Assembly (NCBI RefSeq): GCF_003268775.1
Contig: NZ_QLSU01000034.1
Span: forward strand, 1 to 64,000
Source of the DNA: Paraburkholderia unamae
Lineage (GTDB): Bacteria > Pseudomonadota > Gammaproteobacteria > Burkholderiales > Burkholderiaceae
Length of the DNA stretch: 64,000 bases
Direction of reading: 5' to 3'
A model generated the notes under the pieces. The model ran no database searches and was not told the DNA's origin. It saw only the letters and a program-made list of their open reading frames with translations. Shown piece by piece: positions 25,249 to 35,910 of the stretch. The stretch's first letter is position 1. Every line of letters begins with the position of its first letter. Made by a program: the position numbers and the translations under genes.

Positions 25249-26046
25249 TCACGCGAGTTCGGCGGTGCGTTGCTTCGCGCTGCGCAGCCAGGTGAGGCCT
25301 TCGACGGTCGTCGTGCGCGGCTTGTACTCGCAGCCGATGTGACCGTCATAGCCGAGCGTGTCGAGCAGGTCGAACAGGAACGGGTAGTTGATTTCGCCCG
25401 TGCCGGGTTCGTTGCGGCCAGGATTGTCGGCGAGCTGGATGTGGGCGATCTTCGCGAAGTGCTTCTTGATCGTCGCGGCGAGTTCGCCTTCCATGCGCTG
25501 CATGTGATAGATGTCGTATTGCAGGAACAGGTTGTCCGAGCCGGTCTTCTCGATCACGTCGAGCGCTTCGGCCGAGCGGTTCAGCGCGAAGCCGGGAATG
25601 TCGTACGCGTTGCACGGCTCGACCAGCAGACGGATGCCTTCGCGCTTGAGTTCGCCGGCGGCGTAGCGCAGGTTCTCGACGATCGTGGCGAGTGCCGTTT
25701 CGCGGTCAATGCCCGCCGTCGGGATGCCGACGAGACAATTGAGTTGCGGCACCTTCAGCGCCTTTGCATAGTCGATCGCGCGGCCCACGCCTTCCTGGAA
25801 CTCGCCACGGCGATCGGGCAGGCAGGCAATGCCGCGTTCGCCCGCTTCCCAGTTGCCGGCGGGCAGATTGTGGAGCACCAGCTTCAGGCCGTTCGCTTCG
25901 AGGCGCTCGGCAAGTTCGGCCGCTTTGTACGGATACGGGAACAGGAACTCCACGGCGTCGAAGCCCGCTTGCGCCGCCGCGGCAAAGCGGTCGAGGAAGG
26001 GCACTTCGTTGAACAGCATGGTGAGATTCGCGGCAAATTTCGGCAT
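25249..26046 (-). CDS. hyi: Hydroxypyruvate isomerase
   Basis: The 265-residue TIM-barrel protein matches Hyi: M-P-K-F-A-A-N-L-T-M-L-F at the start, H-N-L-P-A-G-N-W-E-A-G-E-R-G near residue 59-72, E-P-C-N near 142 and Y-D-I-Y-H-M-Q at about 177-183. It interconverts hydroxypyruvate and tartronate semialdehyde, linking serine/hydroxypyruvate to the glycerate pathway. It sits between gcl and glxR with gaps of 95 and 43 bases. Confidence 0.95.
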   Translation of the reverse strand: MPKFAANLTMLFNEVPFLDRFAAAAQAGFDAVEFLFPYPYKAAELAERLEANGLKLVLHNLPAGNWEAGERGIACLPDRRGEFQEGVGRAIDYAKALKVPQLNCLVGIPTAGIDRETALATIVENLRYAAGELKREGIRLLVEPCNAYDIPGFALNRSAEALDVIEKTGSDNLFLQYDIYHMQRMEGELAATIKKHFAKIAHIQLADNPGRNEPGTGEINYPFLFDLLDTLGYDGHIGCEYKPRTTTVEGLTWLRSAKQRTAELA

Positions 26047-26141
26047 GGGTGTGTCTCTCGGGGCAATGAGTGGGTGAGAGGCCGCTTTTCGCACGTCAGG
26101 GCTGAGTGCGAAAAGCGGAGCAAGGCAATCACGCTAAATCG

Positions 26142-27917
<1,776 letters not shown>

Positions 27918-28089
27918 GATTGTCTCCTGAATGTCGCGTATGCAAGGAATGGCTAAGCGGTTGAGGCCCACTGTAGAGCCGCAGGAAAGGTTTGATAAGA
28001 TCAGTCCAGGTCGTTTATTCCGAAACAAAAAGTATGGAATGCAGGTGGGACGGCGCTTACGGCGCGCGTCCGGACCGTGGAGACAGGAA

Positions 28090-29001
28090 ATGGACCGCTT
28101 CAAGCAGATCGAAACCTTCGTGCGCGTCGCGGACGCGGGCAGTCTCGCGGCGGCGGCGCTCGAGGAGGGCGTCTCGCCGGTCATACTCGGGCGGCGCATC
28201 GACGCGCTCGAAAAGCGCCTGGGCGTGAAGCTCATCTACCGCTCGACGCGGCGGCTCGTGGTGAGCGAGGAGGGCGGGGCGTTTCTCGAACGTTGCCGCG
28301 GGTTGCTCGCTGACTGGGATCAGGCCGAGAACGAGCTTTCGGCCGGGCGACAGGTGGTGAGCGGGCATCTGATCGTCTCGGCGCCGGCCGCGTTCGGGCG
28401 CAAGCACGTCGCGCCGCTCGCGCCCGAATTTCTCGCCGACAAGCCCGAACTTCAGGTGTCGTTCAATCTCACCGACCGCGTGGTCGATCTCGTGCGCGAA
28501 GGCTACGACCTGTCGATCCGCATCGGCGGCGCGGTGGATCCGAATTTCGTGGCCGTGAAGCTTGCTTCGAACCGCCGCGTGGTGTGCGGCACGCCCGAGT
28601 ACTTTCGCAAGCACGGCCGCCCGCAGGCGCTCGAAGACCTGCCGGGCCACAACTGCCTTGCCTTCAACCTGCAAGGCGGACAAAACCGCGGCTGGTACTT
28701 CAGCCGCAACGGCAAGCTCGTGACCGTGCGCGTGGGCGGCACGCTCGACTGCAATGACGGCGAACTGCTGCACCGCTGGGTGACCGAGGGCCTCGGCCTT
28801 GGCTGGCGCTCGACCTGGGAAATCGACGCGCAACTCGCGCTCGGCGAACTGGAAACGGTGCTCGACGAGTACGCGCTGCCCGAGTACGACATCCTCGCGG
28901 TGTACCCGCAGCAGCGTTATGTGCCCGCCCGCGTGCGCTATTTCATCGACTACCTCAAGGAGGTCTACGCGCGCCCGGGGTATTGGACCGGCGCGCAGTG
29001 A
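28090..29001 (+). CDS. LysR-type regulator divergent from gcl
   Basis: The 303-residue protein has a winged helix at residues 1-60 (F-V-R-V-A-D-A-G-S-L-A-A-A-A) and a substrate domain of the CrgA/DmlR subgroup with R-I-G-G near 140 and L-P-G-H-N-C-L-A-F. The start ATG follows AGGA at short spacing. Divergent placement suggests that it controls gcl-hyi-glxR. The effector is unknown; a glyoxylate-related metabolite is an inference. Confidence 0.9.
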   Translation: MDRFKQIETFVRVADAGSLAAAALEEGVSPVILGRRIDALEKRLGVKLIYRSTRRLVVSEEGGAFLERCRGLLADWDQAENELSAGRQVVSGHLIVSAPAAFGRKHVAPLAPEFLADKPELQVSFNLTDRVVDLVREGYDLSIRIGGAVDPNFVAVKLASNRRVVCGTPEYFRKHGRPQALEDLPGHNCLAFNLQGGQNRGWYFSRNGKLVTVRVGGTLDCNDGELLHRWVTEGLGLGWRSTWEIDAQLALGELETVLDEYALPEYDILAVYPQQRYVPARVRYFIDYLKEVYARPGYWTGAQ

Positions 29002-29168
29002 AGGCGCAGCCGGCCAGGCGTGAAGGCGTCGGGCGGCGCATCGGCGCGCATTGCCGATTTATTTTTCGCTTTCGTGTGGACACGGCGGGAATAAACTTGG
29101 CCCAGCGTTGGTAGTGCTTGCAGGGCGGCCGAGGTCGCGCGAGACAGACGAAGACGCGAGGGGACGAC

Positions 29169-29960
29169 GTGGGCGAAGCCGCGTACGAGCAGGACGAGGC
29201 AGGGCGCAGCCGCCGCTTTCAGGCGCTGGCGCTGCCGCATCTCGATGCGGCCTACAACCTCGCGCGCTGGCTTTCGCGCAATCCGCGCGACGCCGAGGAC
29301 ATTGTCCAGGAGGCGTTTCTGCGGGCGTTTCGCTTCTTCGACGCCTTTCGCGGCGATGAGGCGCGCCCTTGGCTGCTCGCGATCGTGCGGCGCGTCTGGT
29401 ACGACGAATGGCGGCGGCGCGCGGGCGCCGAAGAGGTGGCGCCGTTCGACGAATTGCGCGACGACGCACCGCTCGAAGGCTGGGAGACCGGCGGCGTCGA
29501 TCCCGAGACGCTCGCGATTCGCGCCGAGGACTCGCGCCACGTGCACGACGCGCTCAAGCGCCTGCCGGTGGAGTTTCGGGAAGTGCTGGTGCTGCGCGAA
29601 CTGGAAGAACTCGGCTACCGCGAGATCGCGGCGATTGCCGACCTGCCCGTGGGCACGGTGATGTCGCGCCTGGCGCGCGGCAGGCGGCGCCTCGCGACAC
29701 TGCTGGCGGATTATCGCGGGCAGAGCGCGGACGAGCGCGGCCGGGCGACGGCTGGCGAAGCAGGAAACGATTCGGTCGGTCGCGCCCAGGATTGCGCGGG
29801 CGACAAGTCAGGAGCAGGGGAAAGCAGTCAAGCCAGGAGACCATCCGGCCGGGGGACCGGCGGTCGGTTCCGCGAGGAGCCGGCCGCCGACGGCGGAGCG
29901 CCATTGCGCCGTCGGCCGCGCCCCGAGAGCCACACCACGGAGGCGCCCGATGAACTGTAA
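29169..29960 (+). CDS. ECF-type RNA polymerase sigma factor
   Basis: I chose the GTG at 29169, which follows GAGGGG at five bases; an in-frame TTG at 29118 has no ribosome site. Region 2 spans about residues 10-90 (D-A-E-D-I-V-Q-E-A-F-L-R-A-F is region 2.2) and region 4 about 120-175 (V-L-R-E-L-E-E-L-G-Y-R-E-I-A). A tail of about 80 residues rich in Gly, Arg, Ser and Glu follows region 4, unusual for this family and perhaps disordered. The gene overlaps the anti-sigma gene by 11 bases. Confidence 0.9.
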   Translation: MGEAAYEQDEAGRSRRFQALALPHLDAAYNLARWLSRNPRDAEDIVQEAFLRAFRFFDAFRGDEARPWLLAIVRRVWYDEWRRRAGAEEVAPFDELRDDAPLEGWETGGVDPETLAIRAEDSRHVHDALKRLPVEFREVLVLRELEELGYREIAAIADLPVGTVMSRLARGRRRLATLLADYRGQSADERGRATAGEAGNDSVGRAQDCAGDKSGAGESSQARRPSGRGTGGRFREEPAADGGAPLRRRPRPESHTTEAPDEL

Positions 29961-30861
29961 CGAAGCGCGCCCGCTGGTCGACGCGAGCGTCGATCGAGAA
30001 CTTTCCGCCGCCGACGAATGGCGCGTGCGCGAGCATCTGTCCGGCTGCGCGCAATGCCGCCGCGCCGCCGACGACGCGCAGGCCATTTCCCGCGTGATTC
30101 GCACCGCGCCCTATCGCCGCGCGCCCGCCGGGCTCGCGGCGCGCATCGTCGCCGCGTTGCCCGCGACGGACGCCGCGCCCGCGACGTCTGCGCCTTCTCG
30201 TGCGCGCGATTCGGCTTGGCGCGACTGGCTGCGGGGCTGGTGGCCGCGCGGTGGGGCGGCGGCCGGCAGCCACGGCTATCCGGGTGCGATGCAAGGCCCT
30301 CTGCAAGGCCCGCGCGCGGCGACGCTCGCGTGGTTCGGTTGCGCCGTGTTGATCCTTTGCGCGCTGGCCGTGATCGCCACGCTGCATCTGCGCCGCCCGG
30401 CCACGGACGCCGCTTTCGTCGACGACCTCGTGTCGAGCCATGTGCGCGCCCAGATCTCGGGCCGCGACCTCGACGTCATCTCGACAGACCGCCACACCGT
30501 GAAGCCGTGGTTCAACGGCCGCATCGACTACGCGCCGCCCGTGTTCGATCTCGCGCAGCAGGGTTTTGCGCTGGCGGGCGGCCGCCTCGACTATGTGGGG
30601 CGCGAGCGGGTGGCGGTGCTCGTCTATCACTATCGCAAGCACGTGATCGACGTCTATGTGTTCCCGCCCGGCGCGAGCGGCGCCGCCGTGTCGGGCGCCG
30701 CGCCGCCTCACACGAGCGACGGCTACGCGCTCCAGCGCTGGCAGGCGGCGGGCATGACGTGGTGGGCCGTGACGGACGCCGGCGCGGACGCGCTCGACGG
30801 CCTGCGCGCAGCGCTCGACGCCCGTCTGACGGCGGGCGCGAGCGAGGCCGCCGGCGGCTAG
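29950..30861 (+). CDS. Zinc-finger anti-sigma factor with one membrane helix
   Basis: The 303-residue protein starts with a zf-HC2 anti-sigma domain: C3, H29, C33 and C36 form the H-x3-C-x2-C zinc motif. A single membrane helix is at about 125-147. The periplasmic part (about 150-303) has A-V-L-V-Y-H-Y-R-K-H-V-I-D-V-Y-V-F, typical of RsgI/ChrR-like transmembrane anti-sigma proteins in Burkholderia. It should hold the sigma factor at the membrane until an envelope or oxidative signal. The overlap with the sigma gene implies coupled translation. Confidence 0.88.
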   Translation: MNCNEARPLVDASVDRELSAADEWRVREHLSGCAQCRRAADDAQAISRVIRTAPYRRAPAGLAARIVAALPATDAAPATSAPSRARDSAWRDWLRGWWPRGGAAAGSHGYPGAMQGPLQGPRAATLAWFGCAVLILCALAVIATLHLRRPATDAAFVDDLVSSHVRAQISGRDLDVISTDRHTVKPWFNGRIDYAPPVFDLAQQGFALAGGRLDYVGRERVAVLVYHYRKHVIDVYVFPPGASGAAVSGAAPPHTSDGYALQRWQAAGMTWWAVTDAGADALDGLRAALDARLTAGASEAAGG

Positions 30862-30915
30862 CCGCGCAAGTCATTGAAAACACGCCCGAATCATCGCGCA
30901 AACGCATGATCTGCC

Positions 30916-30944
30916 TTGCGTGCGTAGCCCATCCGCGCTACAAT
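30916..30944 (+). promoter_or_regulatory. Sigma-70 promoter of the rpsF operon
   Basis: TTGCGT (30916-30921) and TACAAT (30939-30944) are spaced by 17 bases, close to the sigma-70 consensus. The ATG of rpsF is 65 bases downstream and preceded by AAGGAGTG. Confidence 0.75.
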
Positions 30945-31009
30945 CTTCGGCTTCTCACTTGCTGCACCGGTTCCGACGCCCGGGTGGCTTTAATCCACAA
31001 GGAGTGAAT

Positions 31010-31381
31010 ATGCGTCATTACGAAATCGTCTTCATCGTGCATCCCGATCAGAGCGAGCAAGTGCCCGCCATGATCGAGCGCTACAAGGGCACGATCACCT
31101 CGCACGGTGGTCAGATCCACCGCATCGAAGACTGGGGCCGTCGTCAACTGGCCTACATGATCGAGAAACTCGCGAAGGCTCACTACGTCTGCATGAACAT
31201 CGAATGCGACCAGACCACGCTCGACGAACTGGAACACGCGTTCAAGTTCAACGACGCTGTTCTGCGTCACCTCATCGTCAAGATGAAGAAGGCCGAAACC
31301 GGTCCGTCGCCGATGATGAAGGAAGTGCAGCGCGAAGAAGCCAAGAAGGCGGCTGCTCAGCCGACCGAAGCGCAGGCTTAA
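31010..31381 (+). CDS. rpsF: 30S ribosomal protein S6
   Basis: The 123-residue S6 begins MRHYEIVFIVHPDQSEQV and carries the conserved R-I-E-D-W-G-R-R-Q-L-A-Y and H-Y-V-C-M-N-I-E strands of the ferredoxin-like fold. A charged Ala/Lys/Glu tail follows residue 95. It pairs with S18 in the 30S platform. It heads the operon rpsF-priB-rpsR-rplI. Confidence 0.99.
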   Translation: MRHYEIVFIVHPDQSEQVPAMIERYKGTITSHGGQIHRIEDWGRRQLAYMIEKLAKAHYVCMNIECDQTTLDELEHAFKFNDAVLRHLIVKMKKAETGPSPMMKEVQREEAKKAAAQPTEAQA

Positions 31382-31427
31382 TTACACAAGCCATCAGGAT
31401 TCGAGCTCATTTGCCTAAGCCAACTGC

Positions 31428-31727
31428 GTGAACAGGCTGCAACTCACGGCTAGCGTCGTCGAACGCGAACCGGTGCGGTACACCCCCGCCGGCGTTCCGA
31501 TCGCAAGCGTCACGTTGCAGCACCGCACTGAGGTCGTCGAAGCCGGCATTCCCCGCTTCGTCGAACTCACGATGCCCGCGGTGGCGGCCGGCAAGGCCTG
31601 CGGTCTCGTGGAAAGCTGCGAGATGGGCGTGGAAGCGATCTTCACCGGTTTTCTGGCGAAAAAGCACCGCAACGCGCGAACCCTGGTGTTTCACATCACC
31701 GAAATGCAAGGCACAGGAAAGGACTAA
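31428..31727 (+). CDS. priB: Primosomal replication protein N (PriB)
   Basis: The 99-residue single-stranded-DNA-binding OB-fold protein starts at a GTG and begins M-N-R-L-Q-L-T-A-S-V. Q-H-R-T-E-V-V-E-A-G and F-V-E-L-T-M-P-A-V are PriB features. It links PriA and DnaT during replication restart. Position between rpsF and rpsR, two bases before rpsR, is the conserved order. Confidence 0.95.
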   Translation: MNRLQLTASVVEREPVRYTPAGVPIASVTLQHRTEVVEAGIPRFVELTMPAVAAGKACGLVESCEMGVEAIFTGFLAKKHRNARTLVFHITEMQGTGKD

Positions 31728-31729
31728 TC

Positions 31730-32005
31730 ATGCCCCGCCCGACTGGTAAGAAATTCGACAAGCGTCGTCAGCAACAAAACCCGCTCTTCAAGCGCAAGAA
31801 GTTCTGCCGCTTCACGGCAGCAAACGTCGAACAGATCGACTACAAGGACCTCGACACGCTGAAGGACTTCATCGGCGAAAACGGCAAGATCACGCCGGCT
31901 CGTCTGACGGGTACGAAGGCCCACTATCAGCGTCAGCTGGACACGGCTATCAAGCGCGCGCGTTTCCTCGCGCTGATGCCGTACACCGACCAGCACAAGG
32001 CCTAA
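31730..32005 (+). CDS. rpsR: 30S ribosomal protein S18
   Basis: The 91-residue S18 has the typical C-R-F-T-A-A-N-V-E-Q-I-D-Y-K-D core, F-I-x-E-N-G-K-I-T-P-A-R-L-T-G-T and the basic R-Q-L-x-T-A-I-K-R-A-R-F-L-A-L-M-P-Y end. It forms the S6-S18 heterodimer in the small subunit. Confidence 0.99.
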   Translation: MPRPTGKKFDKRRQQQNPLFKRKKFCRFTAANVEQIDYKDLDTLKDFIGENGKITPARLTGTKAHYQRQLDTAIKRARFLALMPYTDQHKA

Positions 32006-32032
32006 CAAGACGACGCGATAAGGAGCAATAGA

Positions 32033-32485
32033 ATGCAGATCATTCTTCTGGAAAAAGTCGTCAACCTGGGCAACCTCGGCGACATCGTCAAGGTGAAGGA
32101 CGGTTACGCACGTAACTTCCTGATCCCGAACAAGCAAGCACGCCGCGCAACGAAGGACGCAATCGCTGAATTCGAAGTTCGCCGCGCTGAACTCGAAAAG
32201 GCCGCCGCTGAAAAGCTGGCAGCTGCACAAGGCGAAGGCGAAAAGCTGAACGGCCTGACGCTCCAGATCGGCCAGAAGGCCGGTGTGGACGGCCGTCTGT
32301 TCGGTTCGGTCACGAACGCCGACATCGCCGCAGCACTCGGCAAGGTTGGCTTCGCAGTGGAAAAGGCGCAAGTGCGTCTGCCGGAAGGCCCGCTGAAGAT
32401 GGTGGGCGACCACCCGGTGCAGGTTTCGCTGCACACCGACGTCCTCGTCGACGTCACGGTGTCGGTGCTGGGCGAGCACGCCTAA
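32033..32485 (+). CDS. rplI: 50S ribosomal protein L9
   Basis: The 150-residue L9 shows the N-terminal domain (M-Q-I-I-L-L-E-K-V-V-N-L-G-N-L-G and V-K-D-G-Y-A-R-N-F-L-I-P), the long connecting helix (about 40-75) and the C-terminal domain with G-S-V-T-N-A-D-I-A. It ends the operon before a terminator. The ATG follows AAGGAG. Confidence 0.99.
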   Translation: MQIILLEKVVNLGNLGDIVKVKDGYARNFLIPNKQARRATKDAIAEFEVRRAELEKAAAEKLAAAQGEGEKLNGLTLQIGQKAGVDGRLFGSVTNADIAAALGKVGFAVEKAQVRLPEGPLKMVGDHPVQVSLHTDVLVDVTVSVLGEHA

Positions 32486-32533
32486 GCACGACGTGCGGCT
32501 CGCAAGGGCCGCACGGGTTTGACGCAAGACTCA

Positions 32534-32566
32534 GAAAGGGCAGGAGCCGCAGGGCTTCTGCCTTTT
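32534..32566 (+). terminator. Terminator of the rpsF-rplI operon
   Basis: AAAGGGCAG-GAGCC and GGCTTCTGCCTTTT pair with one G-T and small internal mismatches, followed by T6. It lies about 50 bases behind the rplI stop and separates it from dnaB. Confidence 0.8.
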
Positions 32567-32644
32567 TTGTTGCGCGCCGCCTGGACGCTTGTTGCCAGTT
32601 TTCCAGCTTGTTCGAGGCACCCCCTTGCCCGATAATTGCCCTCC

Positions 32645-34027
32645 ATGAACGCTCCGAAAGATCCCCAACTCGACTCGCTAAAGGTCCCGCCGCATTCGAT
32701 CGAAGCCGAGCAATCGGTGCTCGGCGGTCTCCTGCTGGATAACGCCGCCTGGGACCGGATTGCCGACTTCCTCTCGCAAAGCGACTTCTACCGCTACGAT
32801 CACCGCATCATCTTCGAGCATATCGGCCGGCTGATCGCGGCCACGCGCCCGGCCGACGTGGTGACGGTGTACGAGGCGCTCGGCACCTCGGGCAAGGCCG
32901 ACGACGTGGGCGGCCTCGCGTATCTGAATGCGCTCGCCCAGAACACGCCGAGCGCGGCGAACATCCGCCGCTATGCGGAAATCGTCCGTGACCGCGCGGT
33001 GCTGCGCCGCCTCGTTTCCGTCGCCGACGAGATTTCCGCCGACGCCTTCAATCCGCAGGGCAAGGAAGTGCGCCAGCTGCTCGACGAGGCGGAGTCGAAG
33101 GTGTTCTCCATCGCCGAGGACGGCGCGCGCGGCACGCAGGGCTTTCTCGAAATCGGGCCGCTGCTCACCCAGGTCGTCGAGCGCATCGACACGCTCTATC
33201 ACACGGCCAACCCGAGCGACGTGACGGGGACGCCCACGGGCTTCATGGACCTCGACCGCATGACCTCGGGCATGCACGGCGGCGAGCTGATCATCGTGGC
33301 GGGGCGCCCCTCGATGGGCAAGACCGCGTTCTCGATGAACGTCGGCGAATACGTGGCCGTGGAGTATGGCCTGCCGGTGGCGGTGTTCTCCATGGAAATG
33401 CCGGGCACGCAGCTCATCATGCGTATGCTCGGGTCGGTGGGGCGGCTGGACCAGCACCGCATGCGTACGGGCCGTCTGACCGACGAGGATTGGCCGAAGC
33501 TCACGCACGCCGTGCAGAAGATGAGCGAGGCGCAGATCTTCATCGACGAAACTGGCGGCCTGAACCCGATGGAACTGCGCTCGCGCGCGCGACGCCTGTC
33601 GCGCCAGTGCGGCAAGCTCGGCCTCATCATCATCGACTACCTGCAACTCATGAGCGGGTCGTCGACGGGCGAGAACCGGGCGACCGAAATTTCGGAAATC
33701 TCGCGCTCGCTCAAGAGCCTTGCGAAGGAACTGGACGTGCCCGTGATCGCGCTCTCGCAGCTCAACCGCGGTCTGGAGCAGCGCCCGAACAAGCGTCCGG
33801 TGATGTCGGACCTGCGCGAATCGGGCGCTATCGAACAGGACGCGGACGTCATCCTGTTCATTTATCGCGACGAAGTCTACAACCCCGACAGCCCCGACAA
33901 AGGCACCGCCGAAATCATTATCGGCAAGCAGCGTAACGGTCCGATCGGACCCGTTCGGCTCACGTTCCACGGTCAATACACGAAGTTCGACAATTTTGCC
34001 GGCGCGCAAAACTTCTACAGCGAATAA
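32645..34027 (+). CDS. dnaB: Replicative DNA helicase DnaB
   Basis: The 460-residue hexameric 5'-3' helicase has an N-terminal DnaG-binding domain (to about 120) and a RecA-like ATPase domain with Walker A G-R-P-S-M-G-K-T at 220-227 and L-I-I-I-D-Y-L-Q-L-M as Walker B. R-E-S-G-A-I-E-Q-D-A-D near 395 is a further DnaB hallmark. No intein is present. I chose the ATG at 32645 over an in-frame TTG nine bases upstream. Confidence 0.98.
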   Translation: MNAPKDPQLDSLKVPPHSIEAEQSVLGGLLLDNAAWDRIADFLSQSDFYRYDHRIIFEHIGRLIAATRPADVVTVYEALGTSGKADDVGGLAYLNALAQNTPSAANIRRYAEIVRDRAVLRRLVSVADEISADAFNPQGKEVRQLLDEAESKVFSIAEDGARGTQGFLEIGPLLTQVVERIDTLYHTANPSDVTGTPTGFMDLDRMTSGMHGGELIIVAGRPSMGKTAFSMNVGEYVAVEYGLPVAVFSMEMPGTQLIMRMLGSVGRLDQHRMRTGRLTDEDWPKLTHAVQKMSEAQIFIDETGGLNPMELRSRARRLSRQCGKLGLIIIDYLQLMSGSSTGENRATEISEISRSLKSLAKELDVPVIALSQLNRGLEQRPNKRPVMSDLRESGAIEQDADVILFIYRDEVYNPDSPDKGTAEIIIGKQRNGPIGPVRLTFHGQYTKFDNFAGAQNFYSE

Positions 34028-34199
34028 GGCGGCGGGGTCGGCGGCTTGCGCCAAAGTGGCGCAAAAGCCGCTGCGGCGCCTGCCAATCCATGCGCCGGCA
34101 CTCTGCTGACGATACAATGTGGCCGTTTTATGACGGTTAGCTTTGTCGCCTATTTTGCCGCTTCGTGACGGCAATCCGAGACCAATTTCCGGGATACCA

Positions 34200-34826
34200 A
34201 TGTTCGGTCGATTCATGCCCACCGAGGGCAAGTTCTTCGAAATCTTCAATGCGCACGCGAAGTGCATCGTTTCCGCGAGCCACGAGCTCGAACTCCTGAT
34301 CGACAACCTCGCCGACGCCGAGGTCCACAAGCAGAACGTGCAGGCCGCCGAGAAGGCCGCCGACAAGCTCACGCACGAAGCGATCGACCTGCTGCACAAG
34401 ACCTTCATCACGCCGCTCGACCGCGACGAGATTCACAAGCTCATCACGACGATGGACGATTGCCTCGACCTCATGGAGGACGTCGCCACCGCCATTTCGC
34501 TTTACGACGTGCAGGCGGTGACCGCCGAGGCGAGCCAGCTCGCGCACGTGGTGACGGCCACGGCCAAGCGCGTGCAGTCGGCCGTGGCGATGCTCTCGGA
34601 CATGAAGCAGGCGCGCGAGATCCTGCAAGCGTGTGAGGACATCGACCGCCTCGAATCGGATGCCGACCGCCTGCTGCGCGGGGCCATCTCGAAGCTGTTC
34701 CGTGAGGAAGACAACGTCAAGACGCTGATCAAGCTGAAGGCGATCTATGAATTGCTCGAAGCGATCACGGACAAGTGCGAGGATGTCGCGAACATCATCG
34801 AAGGCATCGTGCTAGAGAACGCCTGA
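34200..34826 (+). CDS. PhoU-like DUF47 protein paired with Pit transporter
   Basis: The 208-residue all-helical protein begins M-F-G-R-F-M-P-T-E-G-K-F-F and belongs to the DUF47/PhoU-like family, with E-A-I-D-L-L-H-K-T-F-I-T-P-L-D-R-D-E-I as hallmark. Such proteins bind metals through E/D-x3-D patterns and usually accompany Pit transporters, where they are thought to modulate transport. The gene is ten bases upstream of pit, so co-transcription is near certain. Confidence 0.93.
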   Translation: MFGRFMPTEGKFFEIFNAHAKCIVSASHELELLIDNLADAEVHKQNVQAAEKAADKLTHEAIDLLHKTFITPLDRDEIHKLITTMDDCLDLMEDVATAISLYDVQAVTAEASQLAHVVTATAKRVQSAVAMLSDMKQAREILQACEDIDRLESDADRLLRGAISKLFREEDNVKTLIKLKAIYELLEAITDKCEDVANIIEGIVLENA

Positions 34827-34836
34827 GCGGACTGCG

Positions 34837-35847
34837 ATGCAATCGATACAACTCGCCCTCTGGGCGGTCGCGACGCTGGTCGCCATCGCTCTCATCTTCG
34901 ACTTCATGAACGGCTTTCACGACGCGGCGAATTCCATCGCCACGGTCGTGTCCACGGGCGTTCTGAAGCCGCAGCAGGCGGTGGCGTTCGCCGCCATGTT
35001 CAACGTGATCGCCTATTTCGTGTTCCACCTGAAGGTGGCGCAGACGGTGGGCAAGGGCACGATCGATCCCGATATCGTCGACCACTACGTGGTGTTCGGC
35101 GCGCTGATGGGCGCGATCGGCTGGAACGTGCTGACCTGGTACTACGGGATTCCGTCGAGCTCCTCGCATGCGCTGATCGGCGGGCTCGTGGGCGCGGCGC
35201 TTGCCAAGTCGGGCTGGGCGTCGCTGAATTTCGACGGGCTCATGAAGACCGTGGCGTTCATCTTCATCTCGCCGCTGCTCGGTTTCGTGCTCGGCTCGTT
35301 CTTCATGCTCACGGTGTCGTGGCTGTACTTCCGCACGCCGCCAAGCAAGGTGGACCGGCGGTTCCGGCGCTTGCAACTGCTCTCTGCGAGCCTCTATAGC
35401 CTCGGCCACGGCGGCAACGACGCGCAGAAAACCATCGGCATCATCTGGATGCTGCTGATCGCAACGGGCTACTCGGCGGTCGGCTCGGACGCGCCGCCCA
35501 TCTGGGTGATTGGCGGCTGCTATCTGTCGATGGGTCTCGGCACGCTGTTCGGCGGCTGGCGCATCGTGCGCACGATGGGGCAGAAGATCACCAAGCTCAA
35601 GCCGGTCGGCGGCTTCTGCGCGGAGGCGGGCGGGGCGCTCACGCTCTTCACGGCTTCGTGGATGGGCATTCCCGTTTCCACCACGCATACGATCACGGGT
35701 GCGATCGTCGGCGTCGGTGCCACGCAAAAGCTCAGCGCGGTGCGCTGGGGCGTGGCGGGCAACATCGTCTGGGCCTGGGTGCTGACCATACCGGCCTCCG
35801 CCACGCTGGCCGCGGCGGCCTGGTGGCTCGGTCACCGCTTCATGTAA
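34837..35847 (+). CDS. Low-affinity inorganic phosphate transporter (PiT family)
   Basis: The 336-residue inner-membrane protein has about nine helices. The duplicated PiT signature appears as D-F-M-N-G-F-H-D-A-A-N-S-I-A near residues 24-37 and G-H-G-G-N-D-A-Q-K-T-I-G near 190-201. S-S-S-H-A-L-I-G-G and P-V-S-T-T-H-T-I-T-G are the other conserved pair. It imports metal-phosphate with protons. It is the second gene of the DUF47-pit pair. Confidence 0.95.
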   Translation: MQSIQLALWAVATLVAIALIFDFMNGFHDAANSIATVVSTGVLKPQQAVAFAAMFNVIAYFVFHLKVAQTVGKGTIDPDIVDHYVVFGALMGAIGWNVLTWYYGIPSSSSHALIGGLVGAALAKSGWASLNFDGLMKTVAFIFISPLLGFVLGSFFMLTVSWLYFRTPPSKVDRRFRRLQLLSASLYSLGHGGNDAQKTIGIIWMLLIATGYSAVGSDAPPIWVIGGCYLSMGLGTLFGGWRIVRTMGQKITKLKPVGGFCAEAGGALTLFTASWMGIPVSTTHTITGAIVGVGATQKLSAVRWGVAGNIVWAWVLTIPASATLAAAAWWLGHRFM

Positions 35848-35850
35848 AAC

Positions 35851-35874
35851 CTGCGGCGCCTTCGGGCGCCGCAG
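35851..35874 (+). terminator. Hairpin behind pit
   Basis: CTGCGGCGCC and GGCGCCGCAG form a perfect ten-base stem closed by a stable TTCG tetraloop directly after the pit stop. The T tract is poor (GCTTT), so it may stabilise the 3' end as much as terminate. The convergent SDR gene ends at 35911. Confidence 0.7.
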
Positions 35875-35910
35875 TGCTTTCCAGGCCCCGCTGGCGCGCG
35901 GCGGGCGTGC

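Noticed and set aside
29118..29168. Longer sigma-factor start at a TTG
   Set aside because: No ribosome site is present there, while the GTG at 29169 has GAGGGG at proper spacing.
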